Shown: piece by piece, positions 24,509-33,808 of the stretch
How positions within the stretch are numbered: position 1 is the first letter of the stretch
Layout of the letters: each line of letters opens with the position of its first letter
Assembly: GCF_005222755.1 (NCBI RefSeq)
Contig: NZ_STGD01000020.1
Location: 1-62,642, forward strand
Source of the DNA: Roseomonas sp. HF4
Lineage (GTDB): Bacteria; Pseudomonadota; Alphaproteobacteria; Acetobacterales; Acetobacteraceae
DNA: 62,642 bases
Direction: 5' to 3'
Made by a program: the position numbers and the translations under genes
Notes under the pieces: generated by a model
What the model saw: the letters and a program-made list of their open reading frames with translations, nothing else
What the model was told of the DNA's origin: nothing
The model's database searches: none

Positions 24509-24769
24509 TCAGCGGCAGCGGCAACTGCCGCCGACGTCGGAGCGCAGGTTCTGTCGGACCCAAGTGACGCCATCTGGCTGGAAGTCAAAGGAAGGGCCGA
24601 TGATGCAGATTTCCGAAGAGCCGCGGCCGCTCTGCATTTGCGACATTGTGGCGCGTTCGACCATGATCCGATTATTCACACAGTAAACGACCGCAGGCGT
24701 GCTCTGCGCCATGGCAGCGGATGCTGCCATGGCTCCCAGAGCAACAGCGCCGGCTATAAAACAACGCAT
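24509..24769 (-). CDS. Small secreted protein (86 aa)
   Basis: A clear signal peptide (MRCFIAGAVALGAMAASAAM, then AQS cut site) precedes a 64-residue mature part with four cysteines (YCVNNR, EICIIG, CRCR end), which could form disulfides in the periplasm. No family recognised. It is transcribed against the phage and sits beside the 436-aa membrane protein, perhaps in the same cargo group. Confidence 0.55.
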   Translation of the reverse strand: MRCFIAGAVALGAMAASAAMAQSTPAVVYCVNNRIMVERATMSQMQSGRGSSEICIIGPSFDFQPDGVTWVRQNLRSDVGGSCRCR

Positions 24770-24835
24770 CGTGGCGCCTCTCCCATCCTCGTTAAAGGGA
24801 CAGCCTGTAGGCTACCCGGGCAGCACGCAAACGCA

Positions 24836-24970
24836 ATGAGCAAGCGTTGCTACCGGTTCACCGACGCTCTCACCTCGCTGCAGATGCTCGGCGACGCCGT
24901 CACATTCGATGGGCCCGCTGCCATCAACGCCTTTGAAGCCGCCCGTCAGCACGCACTGCGCGCCCGGTAA
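24836..24970 (+). CDS. Very small possible protein before the terminase (44 aa)
   Basis: A short frame with a plausible helical protein: CYRFTDALTSLQMLGDAVTF and INAFEAARQHALRAR. It precedes the terminase small subunit by 42 bases on the same strand. No ribosome binding site of quality is visible, so this is tentative. Confidence 0.35.
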   Translation: MSKRCYRFTDALTSLQMLGDAVTFDGPAAINAFEAARQHALRAR

Positions 24971-25012
24971 CTATGCGCGCACTCTATCCTCGTGCGGCGG
25001 GAGGTCGCCGCC

Positions 25013-25528
25013 ATGCCGGAAAAGACCGCCTCCACGCGCGAGGCCGCGCGGCGCCTCGGCGTCAGCGACACCGCTATCCACAAGGCCGAGCGTGCGGGTC
25101 GCATCGCCCGCGAGCCGGATGGTAGTTGGGACATCGACAAGACCCGACGCCGCCTCGTGGAGACCGCAGACCCAACCCGCTCGCCGCTGGCCAGTGGCGG
25201 CGGCGCGGATGGCACGCCCTTCGCCCGGCTGAAGGTCGCGCAGCTCGCCCTCAAGATCGAGGCACAGCGCCTTTCGCTCGACGAGACCAAGCGCCGTCTG
25301 GTCGACGTCACTGAGGCCAACGCTGCGCTCGACGAGATCGGCAGCACGATGCGCGACGCGCTGCTGAACTGGCCCGCCCGGGTCTCGGGCCTGATCGCGG
25401 CCGAGATCAACGTCGACCCGCATCTGCTGCAGACCATCCTGCAAAGCCACATCAACGACCTGCTGACGGAGGCGGCCGATCGCTTCGATCCAGCAGGCCT
25501 CGGAGGGGACCGGTCTCCGCAGCCGTGA
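25013..25528 (+). CDS. Terminase small subunit, Nu1-like (171 aa)
   Basis: GGAGGT precedes the ATG at 25013. The N-terminal winged HTH (TREAARRLGVSDTAIHKAER, IAREPDGSWD) resembles Nu1-type DNA packaging proteins; the remaining helical part (LKVAQLALKIEAQRLSLDET, DLLTEAADRFDP) probably oligomerises and contacts the large subunit. Position directly before a GpA-type large subunit agrees. It should recognise the packaging start site. Confidence 0.78.
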   Translation: MPEKTASTREAARRLGVSDTAIHKAERAGRIAREPDGSWDIDKTRRRLVETADPTRSPLASGGGADGTPFARLKVAQLALKIEAQRLSLDETKRRLVDVTEANAALDEIGSTMRDALLNWPARVSGLIAAEINVDPHLLQTILQSHINDLLTEAADRFDPAGLGGDRSPQP

Positions 25529-25532
25529 GCAT

Positions 25533-27476
25533 GTGCGCCGGCGTGTCGGCGCCATGCTGCGCCCGCCGCCGCAGCTCACCGTCTCGGAATGGGCCGAGCG
25601 GCATCGGATGCTCGGCAGCCGGGCCTCGGCCGAGCCAGGGCCATGGCGCACCAGCCGCACGCCCTATCTGAAGGACGTGATGGACGCGCTGTCGGCGGTG
25701 CATCCCGCCCGGCGCGTCGTGTTCATGAAGGGCGCGCAGGTCGGCGCCACGGAATGCGGAAACAACTGGCTCGGCTATATCATGCATCACGTGCCGGCGC
25801 CGGCGCTGGCCGTGCAGCCGACCGTGGAACTTGCCAAGCGCTTCTCGCGCCAGCGCATCGACCCGCTGCTGGAGGAGACGTCCGCGCTGCGGGAACGTGT
25901 CGCGCCGGCGCGGGCCCGCGACAGCGGCAACACCATGCTGTCGAAAGAGTTCCCGGGCGGCATCCTGGTCCTGACGGGTGCCAACAGCGCCGTCGGGCTG
26001 CGCTCGATGACCGCGCGGTTCCTCTTCCTCGACGAGGTGGACGCCTATCCCGGCGACGTCGCCGGCGAGGGTGATCCGATCGCCCTGGCCGAGGCCCGCG
26101 CGCGGACCTTCGGCTGGCGGCGCAAGGTCTTCCTGGTTTCGACGCCGACCATCGCCGGCCGCAGCCGCATCGAGCGGGAGTACCTGGCCTCCGACCAGCG
26201 GCGCTTCTTCGTCCCCTGTCCCGAATGCGGGGAGATGCAGTGGCTGCGCTTTGAGCGGCTGCTCTGGGACAAGGGTGCGCCGGAGACGGCGCGGTATCAC
26301 TGCACCGCCTGCGACCACCCAATGCAGGAGCACGACAAGACCGCGATGCTCGGCGGCGGGGAGTGGCGTGCTACGGCCGAGGGTCAGGATCCGCACACCG
26401 TCGGCTTCCATATCTCAGCGCTCTACTCCCCGGTGGGCTGGCTCTCCTGGGGGCAGATCGCCCGGGATTGGGAGGCCGCCCAGGATAAGCCGGAGGACAT
26501 CAAGACCTTCAAGAACACGGTGCTGGGAGAGACCTGGCAGGAGCAGGGCGAGGCGCCGGATTGGGAGCGGCTGGTCGAGCGCCGCGAGGATTTTCCGATG
26601 GGCGTCGTGCCCACGGGCGCGCTGGTGCTGACGGCGGGCGTGGACGTGCAGGACGATCGCCTGGAATGCGATGTGTGGGGCTGGGCGGAGGGGTTCTCGT
26701 CCTGGCTGGTGGACCATGTGGTGATCCCGGGCAGCCCGCGGGACCGGGAGCCCTGGGACGAACTCGCCCGGGTGCTGGCGCGCGACTGGCCGCGCCAGGG
26801 CGGTGGCGCCATGCGCATCGCACGGCTCTGCGTCGACACCGGCGGCCGCGACACGGCCGCCGTCTATGGCCATCTGCGCCGGCTGCGGGATCCGCGGATC
26901 GCGCCGACCAAAGGTATCGATGGCTGGAACCGCGCCCAGCCCGTGCAGGGCCCGACGCCAGTGGACGCGCTGGTCGATGGCCGCAAGCTGCGGCGCGGCC
27001 TGAAGCTGTGGACCGTGTCGGTCTCGACCTGGAAGGCCGATCTGTACCGTCGGCTGTGGCTCAGCCGAGGCGACGCGGAGGAGGTGCCGCCTGGCTGGGT
27101 GCATCTGCCGCGGGGCATCGAGGCGGAGTGGGTCAAGCAGCTGGTCGCCGAGCAGCTGCGCACCACCAAGGATCGCCGCGGCTTTGCCCGGCAGGAATGG
27201 GCGAAGCTCAGGGAACGCAATGAAGCGCTGGACTGCGCCGTGCTCGCCCGCGCCGCGTTGTGGCTGCTCGGCGCCGACCGCTACGGCGAGCGCTTCTGGC
27301 AGCAGCTGCGGGACCAGATCGCCGATGCCCCGCTGCGGCCGAGCGAGCTTCCTGCCGCCGGGAATGTCGCCCACCCACCGGCGTCACCGCAGGCCGAACT
27401 GGCGACGCCCGCAACACCACCCAACGCCCATCGCCCGCGTGGTTGGCTCGCCCCGCGCCAGGGCTGGCTGCGCTGA
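25533..27476 (+). CDS. Terminase large subunit, GpA family (647 aa)
   Basis: A GpA-like ATPase: FMKGAQVGATE takes the place of Walker A (about residue 68), FLFLDEVDAYPGD is Walker B, and VFLVSTPT is the coupling motif. A cysteine pair set (CPECGEMQW, CTACDHPM) forms the zinc-binding region seen in GpA proteins. The nuclease domain shows GVDVQDDRLECDVWGW with paired acids. GTG at 25533 or ATG at 25554 may be the start. It packages DNA into proheads and makes cohesive ends in lambda-like phages. Confidence 0.95.
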   Translation: MRRRVGAMLRPPPQLTVSEWAERHRMLGSRASAEPGPWRTSRTPYLKDVMDALSAVHPARRVVFMKGAQVGATECGNNWLGYIMHHVPAPALAVQPTVELAKRFSRQRIDPLLEETSALRERVAPARARDSGNTMLSKEFPGGILVLTGANSAVGLRSMTARFLFLDEVDAYPGDVAGEGDPIALAEARARTFGWRRKVFLVSTPTIAGRSRIEREYLASDQRRFFVPCPECGEMQWLRFERLLWDKGAPETARYHCTACDHPMQEHDKTAMLGGGEWRATAEGQDPHTVGFHISALYSPVGWLSWGQIARDWEAAQDKPEDIKTFKNTVLGETWQEQGEAPDWERLVERREDFPMGVVPTGALVLTAGVDVQDDRLECDVWGWAEGFSSWLVDHVVIPGSPRDREPWDELARVLARDWPRQGGGAMRIARLCVDTGGRDTAAVYGHLRRLRDPRIAPTKGIDGWNRAQPVQGPTPVDALVDGRKLRRGLKLWTVSVSTWKADLYRRLWLSRGDAEEVPPGWVHLPRGIEAEWVKQLVAEQLRTTKDRRGFARQEWAKLRERNEALDCAVLARAALWLLGADRYGERFWQQLRDQIADAPLRPSELPAAGNVAHPPASPQAELATPATPPNAHRPRGWLAPRQGWLR

Positions 27477-27490
27477 TCCTGGAGATTCTG

Positions 27491-27844
27491 ATGACCGCGA
27501 TCGTGCCCGTGCGCACCAGAATCGCCGCCGGCCAGGCGCTGAGCGGACCCGTCGCCAGCGTCGGCTACGGCGTCTGCCTGCTGTTGCTGCCGGCCGCCTG
27601 GAACGATGCGCCGCTCACCCTGCAGGGCTCGCTCGACGAGGGCGAGCCTGCGGCCTGGTCGGATCTCTACGACCATCTCGGCAACGAGGTGGTGCTGACA
27701 GCGACTGCCGGCCGCGCCCTCACCCTGCCGCCAACGCTGCTGCTCGGCTGGCGCTGGCTGCGCCTGCGCTCGGGCCTTGCCGCCGCGCCGGTGAACCAGG
27801 CGGCGGAGCGCCTGCTCACCCTCGGCATCCGACCCCTCGCATGA
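27491..27844 (+). CDS. Unrecognised virion-module protein (117 aa)
   Basis: TGGAGATT precedes the ATG. The protein is beta-rich (AIVPVRTRIAAGQALSGPVA, VGYGVCLLLLPAAWND, ALTLPPTLLLGWRWLRLRSG) and resembles small head-decoration or linking proteins by size and location, though no family was recognised. The stop overlaps the next start (ATGA). Confidence 0.55.
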   Translation: MTAIVPVRTRIAAGQALSGPVASVGYGVCLLLLPAAWNDAPLTLQGSLDEGEPAAWSDLYDHLGNEVVLTATAGRALTLPPTLLLGWRWLRLRSGLAAAPVNQAAERLLTLGIRPLA

Positions 27845-28449
27845 CCGCGCTGTTCCAGCACTACATGCCGCCGGCGCCGGCGATGCTGCCCTACGTCTCG
27901 GGGCGCTTCTACGCCTCGCAGCATGCGCGCGCGGTCGGCGGCGCGGTCGCGATGACGGCGAACCGGCTCTATTGCGTACCCTACGTGCTGGCGCGGCCCG
28001 GCCTGTTCTCGGCCATGGCGGTGAGCGTGACGACCGGCGCGGTGGGCGTCCTGCGCATGGCCTTGGCTGCCGACGATGGCACTGGGCATCCGGGGCGCCT
28101 CGTCGAAGAGCCGCTGACGGACGCCGACACCGCTTCTGCCGGCAGCGCGATCTGTGGCTTTGCGCAGCCGCGCTGGATCTCGGCCGGCGTCTGGTGGCTG
28201 CTGCTGTGCTTTTCGGGGGCGCCCTCGGCGCGCGGCACCAGCACCCAGGCCTTCAGCGGCGGCAACACGCTGTTGCTCGGCTCGGCCGCGGCGGATGGCG
28301 GCGCCGGTGGCGGTACCACGGGCAGCGAGAACGGCTTCTTTGCGGCGCTGACGCATCAGGCTGGCGTGCCGATCATGCCCAACCCGCCGAACGGGCTGTC
28401 CTATCTCGTCAACGCGGCGACGCCGCTGCCGACGCTCAGGGCCGCGTGA
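27841..28449 (+). CDS. Unrecognised virion-module protein, Gly/Ala-rich (202 aa)
   Basis: The protein is beta-rich with Tyr/Phe near the start (LPYVSGRFYASQHARAVGG), a carbohydrate-binding-like middle (VSVTTGAVGVLRMALAADD) and a Gly-rich loop GGAGGGTTGSENG. Such proteins near the portal could be head decoration or fibre-like structures. It is coupled to both neighbours by start/stop overlaps. Confidence 0.55.
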   Translation: MTALFQHYMPPAPAMLPYVSGRFYASQHARAVGGAVAMTANRLYCVPYVLARPGLFSAMAVSVTTGAVGVLRMALAADDGTGHPGRLVEEPLTDADTASAGSAICGFAQPRWISAGVWWLLLCFSGAPSARGTSTQAFSGGNTLLLGSAAADGGAGGGTTGSENGFFAALTHQAGVPIMPNPPNGLSYLVNAATPLPTLRAA

Positions 28450-28685
28450 TGGACCCCGCTATTCTCGCCTGGGCACTCGCGCAGCCGGTGGGCAGCCGCG
28501 CGGCAGTGCTGGCCGCGGCGTATACGGGCGGCAGCACGCGCGTGAGCTTCGATGGGCGTACCGTCGAGTACCGCAGCCTCGACGAACTCGGCCGCGCGCT
28601 CGCCGTCCTCCGCAGCGCCGAGACGACGGCAGCGCGCAGGCCGACGGCAACGTTCGCATCCTTCTCGCGGGGCAACGGCACGTGA
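28449..28685 (+). CDS. gpW-like head-tail joining protein (78 aa)
   Basis: The short protein with AGG-less start MDPAILAWALAQPVGSRAAV, STRVSFDGRTVEYRSLDEL and GRALAVLRSAE has the gpW pattern of a helix, a beta hairpin (VSF-DGRTVEY) and a helix. gpW stabilises packaged DNA and connects the portal to the tail. It sits directly before the portal, as in many GpA-terminase phages. Confidence 0.8.
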   Translation: MDPAILAWALAQPVGSRAAVLAAAYTGGSTRVSFDGRTVEYRSLDELGRALAVLRSAETTAARRPTATFASFSRGNGT

Positions 28686-30160
28686 TCGAGCGAGTGATCC
28701 GAGCGTGGCAGGCCTTCCGTGGCTACGCCGCCGCGCAGGACGGGCGCGCCTCCGCTTGGGCGCCCTCGGGCGGCAGCGCGAATGCCGAGGTAGGCCTGGC
28801 CGCGGCCACCGTGGCGCGCCGTGCCCGCGATGCCGTCCGCAACGATCCCTATGCCAGCCGCATCGTCGATCTGTGGACCGGCAATGCGGTCGGCGCCGGC
28901 ATCACGACGCGCTGGCCCGACGACGCGCACGGCCGCGCCTGGCAGCGCTGGGCGGAGAGCACCGCCTGCGACGCCGAGGGACGGCTCGACCTCTACGGCC
29001 TGCAGGCGCTGGCGATGCGGGCGGTCGTGGAGAGCGGCGAATGCTTCGTCCGCTTCCTGATGGTGCAGCCCTCACCGGCGAACCCGATCGGCCTCCGCCT
29101 GCAGGTGTTGGAGAGCGATCACCTCGACACGGCACGCACCGGCATGGTGGACGGCACTGCGACCATCCAGGGCATCGCCCTTGGCGAGGCGGGCGAACCG
29201 ATCGCCTACTGGCTGCACCGGGTGCATCCCGGCGCGGCCTGGATCCTGCCGGGTGCGACCTGGCAGGGCAGCCAGCGCATCCCCGCGTCAGAGGTGCTGC
29301 ACGTCTACCGCAAGCGCCGGCCCGGGCAGCTCCGCGACGTCTCCTGGCTGGCGCCGGTGCTGCTGCGCCTGCGGGACCTCGGCGACTACGAGTCTGCGCT
29401 ACTGATGAAGGCCAAGATCGAGGCCTGCCTCGCCGCGCTCGTGACCGAGGAGGGCGACGAGGCCCTGACGGGTGCGGCGGCGGGCCTGCTCCGCGACGCG
29501 CAGGGCCGCACGGTCGAGAGCTTCGAGCCGGGGATGATCCTGTATCGCCGCGGCATGGGCTCCGTGGAGGTGGTGAACCCCTCGGGTGGCGGCAGCCATG
29601 CAGCCTTCGCCCGCCGCGCCCTCGAGGCCGCCGCGGTCGGCGCCGGCCTGACCTACGACCAGGTCTCCGGCGACCTGACCCAGGCGAACTACTCCTCGCT
29701 GCGCGCCGGCAAGATCGAGTTCCGCCGGCTCTGCGAGCAGGTCCAGTACGGCATGCTCATCCCGATGCTGGTGCGCCCGATCGCGGAGCGCTTCCACGCG
29801 CAGGGAACGCTACTCGGGCTGTGGGGCCCGGAGGTGCCGGACGGCGTCAGCCACGTCCCACCAGCGCACGAGATGATCGACCCGCTCAAGGACACCACCG
29901 CCTTGATCGCCCAGGTGCGCGCCGGCTTCGTTCCGCAGCCGGAGGCGGCCGGGGCCTTCGGCTACGACTTCCGCGCGGCGGTGGAGATGATCCGCGAGGC
30001 CAATGCCCTGCTCGACGAGGCCGGCATCTCGCTCGACACCGATCCGCGCCGCGTCGCGAAGTCCGGCGCAGCGCAGGACGCCGCGCAGATGGCTGCCGTC
30101 GAGATCGCGGCGACCGGCGCCGCCACCACGCTCAATGAGGAGCGGTCCTCGCAGGGTTAA
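28682..30160 (+). CDS. Portal protein, lambda gpB family (492 aa)
   Basis: The GTG start overlaps gpW. Typical portal features are visible: the N-terminal RDAVRNDPYASRIVDLWTGN, the later DHLDTARTGM region, a central ALLMKAKIEACLAALV helix and the C-terminal motifs DLTQANYSSLRAGKIEFRRL and MIDPLKDTTALIAQV, which match lambda-family portals. It forms the dodecameric channel through which DNA is packaged. Confidence 0.95.
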   Translation: MIERVIRAWQAFRGYAAAQDGRASAWAPSGGSANAEVGLAAATVARRARDAVRNDPYASRIVDLWTGNAVGAGITTRWPDDAHGRAWQRWAESTACDAEGRLDLYGLQALAMRAVVESGECFVRFLMVQPSPANPIGLRLQVLESDHLDTARTGMVDGTATIQGIALGEAGEPIAYWLHRVHPGAAWILPGATWQGSQRIPASEVLHVYRKRRPGQLRDVSWLAPVLLRLRDLGDYESALLMKAKIEACLAALVTEEGDEALTGAAAGLLRDAQGRTVESFEPGMILYRRGMGSVEVVNPSGGGSHAAFARRALEAAAVGAGLTYDQVSGDLTQANYSSLRAGKIEFRRLCEQVQYGMLIPMLVRPIAERFHAQGTLLGLWGPEVPDGVSHVPPAHEMIDPLKDTTALIAQVRAGFVPQPEAAGAFGYDFRAAVEMIREANALLDEAGISLDTDPRRVAKSGAAQDAAQMAAVEIAATGAATTLNEERSSQG

Positions 30161-30202
30161 TGGTGTGGTGTCGCGATTCCCGATCGGCGTGCTGGTGCTG
30201 TT

Positions 30203-30619
30203 CTACCGGATCGGATCCAGGAATGGCGTGTCTGGTTCCGCCACATAGAAGATTACAACCTTCGTCGGCTCGGTTGCGCTTCGGTTGTAGCCAGTCATGC
30301 GGACATTCGGCGGTTCCACCATGGATTGGCCGGCCCGTACCGTGATCGCCTCGCGCCCCTCCATCTCGAGAGTGAAGGCCCCCTCCAGGATGTAGACCGT
30401 CACTGGAAAGCGGTGCGTATGGAAGACCGTGCTCTGGCCGGGGTTGATGGTCGCCGTCATCACGCTGACCTGCTGGCGCTCGCCGCGCGGCATTCCCTGG
30501 ACTGTTTCCTGCAGCAGAAGATTGGGCCGCGCAGGCGGCTGCTGCGCCAGCGCCGGATAACAGGCGATCAGGGTTGCGACGGTGCAGGTCAGGCCGGTTC
30601 GGTGCTGCATCTTGCTCAC
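30203..30619 (-). CDS. Secreted cupin protein (138 aa), probable moron
   Basis: A signal peptide (hydrophobic CTVATLIACYPALAQQ) is followed by a single cupin domain: INPGQSTVFHTHRFPVTVYI with two His and LEGAFTLEMEGREAITVRAG, then VEPPNVRMTGYN. This fits a small periplasmic metal-binding cupin of unknown substrate. The gene runs against the phage operon between portal and capsid genes and ends 43 bases from the portal stop. It has its own upstream space (30620-30754) for a promoter. Confidence 0.85.
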   Translation of the reverse strand: MSKMQHRTGLTCTVATLIACYPALAQQPPARPNLLLQETVQGMPRGERQQVSVMTATINPGQSTVFHTHRFPVTVYILEGAFTLEMEGREAITVRAGQSMVEPPNVRMTGYNRSATEPTKVVIFYVAEPDTPFLDPIR

Positions 30620-30754
30620 TCCTAGCCGAAGGCCAGAACGCTAGCACGCGCATCCAACCGTCTGCATCGGAATCGGTGCGTACCAGCGAACGCTGACATC
30701 CCCCGGCAATTCGGTGGGTCGGGGTCACAGGGCCGCTCAGACGAGGATTACAGC

Positions 30755-32866
30755 ATGACGACCTTGGCCGACCCGAGCGGCAGCGATGCCGCGCCGGAAC
30801 ACGCCGCTATGCTCGATCAAACGCCCACCGCTGTGCAGTCGCTCGTGGCGCAGCGCGCCATCACCGCGCCTGCCACCGTCGATCGCGCTGCGCGCACCGT
30901 CGAGGTGGTGTGGAGCACCGGCGCGCGGGCCCGCAACTTCGTCCCGGCCCTCGGCCTGATCACCGAGGAACTGGAGATGTCGCCGAACGCGGTGCGGATG
31001 GAGGCGCTGCGCTCCGGCCGCGCCCCGGTGCTCGACACCCATCGCCGCGGCGGCGCGCGCGACGTGCTGGGTCGGGTGGTGGCAGCCCGCCTCGAGCGCG
31101 GCCGCGGCTATGCCACGCTGCAGTTTAGCTCCGCGGCTGACGTCGAGCCTGTTTGGCAGCGCATCGCCGACGGCACGCTGCGGGCCGTCAGTGTCGGCTA
31201 CCGCGTGCATCGCTACGAGCCGTGGCCTGACGCCGCCAGCGGCGAGACCGTCCACCGCGCGGTGGATTGGGAGCCCTTCGAGATCTCCGTCGTGCCGGTC
31301 CCCGTGGACCGCGACGCCGCAGTCCGCGCGCAGGGGGAGCAGGGCCTCCCCGCGCCAGCGATCGAGCCCGCCCTGCCTGATGAGGATCCACCCATGCCCG
31401 AGACGACGCCGGAGACCCCGGCTGCTGCCCCGTCGGCGCCGCCCTCCGCCGCGCCGTCCACCACCCCGCCCCAGGAGACCACCGTGACCACCACGCTCAG
31501 CGCCCCGGCGCGCGAGCCGACTCGCGCCGCACCGGACCTCGACGCGGTCCGCGCGGAGGCGCAGCGCGCCGAGCGCGAGCGCATCGCCGGCATCGACACC
31601 GCCGTGGAGGCCGCCCGCGCCTTGCTGCCGGCGGACCGCATCGCCCCGGTGCGTGCCGAAGCCATCGCCCAGGGCTGGACCGGCGACCAGGCCCGCCGAG
31701 CCCTGTTCGACGCCTTGGTGACGCAGGGACCGCGTCCCTCCATTCCCGCCCGCCCCGAGACCGGCGCCAGCCACGATGACCCGGCGCAGATCCTCGACGC
31801 CATGGCCGAGGCGCTCGCCGCCCGCGCCATGCCCGGCTACCAGCCGCAGGGGGAGAGTGGTCGCTCGGGCCGCCACGCCGAGTTCATGGGCTGGCGTCCC
31901 TCCGACATGATCGGCGAGCTGCTGCGCGCCCGCGGCGAACGCAGCGTGCCGCGCAACCCGACGCTCCTGGCCGAGCGCGCCTTCCACACCACCTCCGACT
32001 TCCCGCTGCTGCTCGCGGCGGCAGCCAACAAGATGCTGCTTGCCGCCTACCAGCCGGCGCAGCCGACCTACCGGCAGATCTTCCTCCGCCGCGATTTTCG
32101 GGACTTCAAGCCGCACCGGCACCTGCGCATCGGTGACTTCCCGACCCTGCTGCCGCTCGCCGAGAACGGCGAGATCCAGGTCGGCACCATGTCGGAAAGC
32201 CAGGAGATCGTGCTGCTGCAGACCTTCGCGCGGCGCATCCGCGTCACGCGGCCGATGCTGGTTAATGACGACCTCGGCGCCTTCACTGACTTTGCCGCCG
32301 CCATCGGCCGTCGCGTCGCCGAGTTCGAGAATGCCACCGCCTACAATCTGCTGAACTCGGCCAATGGCGACGGCCCGACGCTGACCACCGGCAGCGCCGC
32401 CGTGTTCGCCACCGGCGCCGCGCGCGCCAACAAGGCTAGCACCGGCACCGTGCTCGACACCGACACCATCGGCGCCGGCCGCACTGCCATCATGAAGCAG
32501 CGCACGCTGGACGGGCTGCCGATCTCGATGGGCCAGACCATGCGGCTGCTGGTCGGGCCGAACCAGGAGCTGGCGGCGCGGCGCGCGACCATCAACGTCG
32601 CCGCGAGTGAGATCGGCAAGGCGAATGTCTTTGCCGGCTTCGTGCAGCCGCTGATCGAGCCGCTGATCCAGGCGAACCGCTGGTACCTGTTCTCCGACCC
32701 GGTCGCGGCACCCGTCTATGTCTACGGCTACCTCAACGGCGCCGAGGGGCCGCAGGTCACCACCGGACCGGTGCAGGGCGCAGACGGAGTCGAGGTCAGC
32801 GTGATCTTCGACTTCGGCGTCGGCGCCATCGACTGGCGCGGCGCCTGGTTCAATCCGGGCACCTAA
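30755..32866 (+). CDS. Prohead protease/major capsid protein fusion (703 aa)
   Basis: Residues about 40-190 are a HK97-type prohead protease: PVLDTHRRGGARDVLGRV holds the catalytic His and LRAVSVGYRVHRYE the catalytic Ser. A Pro/Thr-rich linker (about 205-245) leads to an alpha-helical scaffold region (AEAQRAERERIAGIDTAVEA). From about residue 400 comes the capsid domain (TYRQIFLRRDFRDFKPHRHL, FENATAYNLLNSANGDG, VGPNQELAARRATINVAAS). Fusions of protease and capsid are a known class. The protease presumably cleaves itself and the delta region during maturation; the separation site is unknown. Confidence 0.9.
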   Translation: MTTLADPSGSDAAPEHAAMLDQTPTAVQSLVAQRAITAPATVDRAARTVEVVWSTGARARNFVPALGLITEELEMSPNAVRMEALRSGRAPVLDTHRRGGARDVLGRVVAARLERGRGYATLQFSSAADVEPVWQRIADGTLRAVSVGYRVHRYEPWPDAASGETVHRAVDWEPFEISVVPVPVDRDAAVRAQGEQGLPAPAIEPALPDEDPPMPETTPETPAAAPSAPPSAAPSTTPPQETTVTTTLSAPAREPTRAAPDLDAVRAEAQRAERERIAGIDTAVEAARALLPADRIAPVRAEAIAQGWTGDQARRALFDALVTQGPRPSIPARPETGASHDDPAQILDAMAEALAARAMPGYQPQGESGRSGRHAEFMGWRPSDMIGELLRARGERSVPRNPTLLAERAFHTTSDFPLLLAAAANKMLLAAYQPAQPTYRQIFLRRDFRDFKPHRHLRIGDFPTLLPLAENGEIQVGTMSESQEIVLLQTFARRIRVTRPMLVNDDLGAFTDFAAAIGRRVAEFENATAYNLLNSANGDGPTLTTGSAAVFATGAARANKASTGTVLDTDTIGAGRTAIMKQRTLDGLPISMGQTMRLLVGPNQELAARRATINVAASEIGKANVFAGFVQPLIEPLIQANRWYLFSDPVAAPVYVYGYLNGAEGPQVTTGPVQGADGVEVSVIFDFGVGAIDWRGAWFNPGT

Positions 32867-32969
32867 GGACAAGGTAGTCGGGTGCTGCTGCGTGCGCTGA
32901 CGATGGGCGAGGATTGTGGCGATCTCGCCCATCGCTAAGGTGCGAAAAGCAATCTTGGATTCGGCCGCA

Positions 32970-33701
32970 ATGCGTGTCGCCACTTGGAATATCAGGCATG
33001 GCGGCGCCGCCGGTGACGGACATCGCCGCGTTGTCGGCACGCTGCTGGGATTTGATGCCGACGTCCTCGTTGTTACGGAATTTCGTACGAACGACCGTGG
33101 TGCGGCGATCGTCGTGGCTCTGCAGAAGGCGGGGTACTACACCACCAACCCCGGCTCGCCTCCCAACCGAAACTCGGTCCTCATCGCCAGCCGAACGCCG
33201 ATCACGACAACCCAGTCGCTTGTGTCCTCGCTTTCCGATCCCTGGCGGCTGTGGATGGCGGACCTCGGATGGGGCCGTGTGACGGGTGTCTACATGCCGA
33301 ACCAGGAACGTAAGCTGCCGTACTGGGACAGTGTTATCAGTGCCGCATCCGGCCCCAGCGCACCATGCCTCCTCATCGGTGACTTCAACACCGGGCGCAA
33401 CGATTTGGATAAGGCGGACAACGCGACCGCCCTCATCGGGGCCGAGTACATGGATCGCATCGGCGAGGTGGGCCTCATCGATCTCTGGCGATCCCGTCAT
33501 CTCGACCGGCGCGAGTACTCTTGGTTTAGCACGCCGTGGAACAACGGCTTCCGGCTCGACCACGCCCTTGGGACCAGTCGCATCGCCGCGATGGTCACCG
33601 ACTGCCGATACGATCACGCACCGCGTCTGGAGCGAGTTTCCGACCACTCGGCGCTGATCTTGGAGTTGGCGCTGACTGGACCAGCAACCAACGCGCGCTG
33701 A
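32970..33701 (+). CDS. Endonuclease/exonuclease/phosphatase-family protein (243 aa), moron
   Basis: The fold is clear: RVATWNIRHGG (Asn), VLVVTEF (Glu metal ligand), LIGDFNTGRND (Asp/Asn), FRLDHALG and the closing SDHSALILEL (Asp/His). The ATG at 32970 begins right at the first motif; GTG at 32916 is a longer alternative. No secretion signal. Substrate may be DNA, lipid or phosphoester. It lies between the capsid and DUF2190 genes, and is followed by two hairpins, so it forms its own unit. Confidence 0.9.
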   Translation: MRVATWNIRHGGAAGDGHRRVVGTLLGFDADVLVVTEFRTNDRGAAIVVALQKAGYYTTNPGSPPNRNSVLIASRTPITTTQSLVSSLSDPWRLWMADLGWGRVTGVYMPNQERKLPYWDSVISAASGPSAPCLLIGDFNTGRNDLDKADNATALIGAEYMDRIGEVGLIDLWRSRHLDRREYSWFSTPWNNGFRLDHALGTSRIAAMVTDCRYDHAPRLERVSDHSALILELALTGPATNAR

Positions 33702-33709
33702 ACGACGAA

Positions 33710-33780
33710 CCGGCGCCATGGCGGCGCCGGCCATATCAAGACATCGCAGAACCATCCACGGGGCGCCCTTTCGGGCGCCC
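33710..33780 (+). terminator. Two consecutive hairpins after the phosphatase-family gene
   Basis: The first hairpin pairs CCGGCGCC (33710-33717) with GGCGCCGG (33723-33730) around a five-base loop. The second pairs GGGCGCCC (33761-33768) with an identical copy (33773-33780) around TTTC, then TTCGTGTTT. The second has the shape of an intrinsic terminator with a weak T-run, and would insulate the moron from the downstream DUF2190 gene. Confidence 0.55.
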
Positions 33781-33808
33781 TTCGTGTTTCCGAGGAGGTT
33801 TCGTCACC

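Noticed and set aside
30737..33040. 767-codon minus-strand reading frame opposite the capsid gene
   Set aside because: The plus strand encodes a recognisable protease/capsid fusion; the minus-strand protein has no family features and is Gly/Arg/His-rich.
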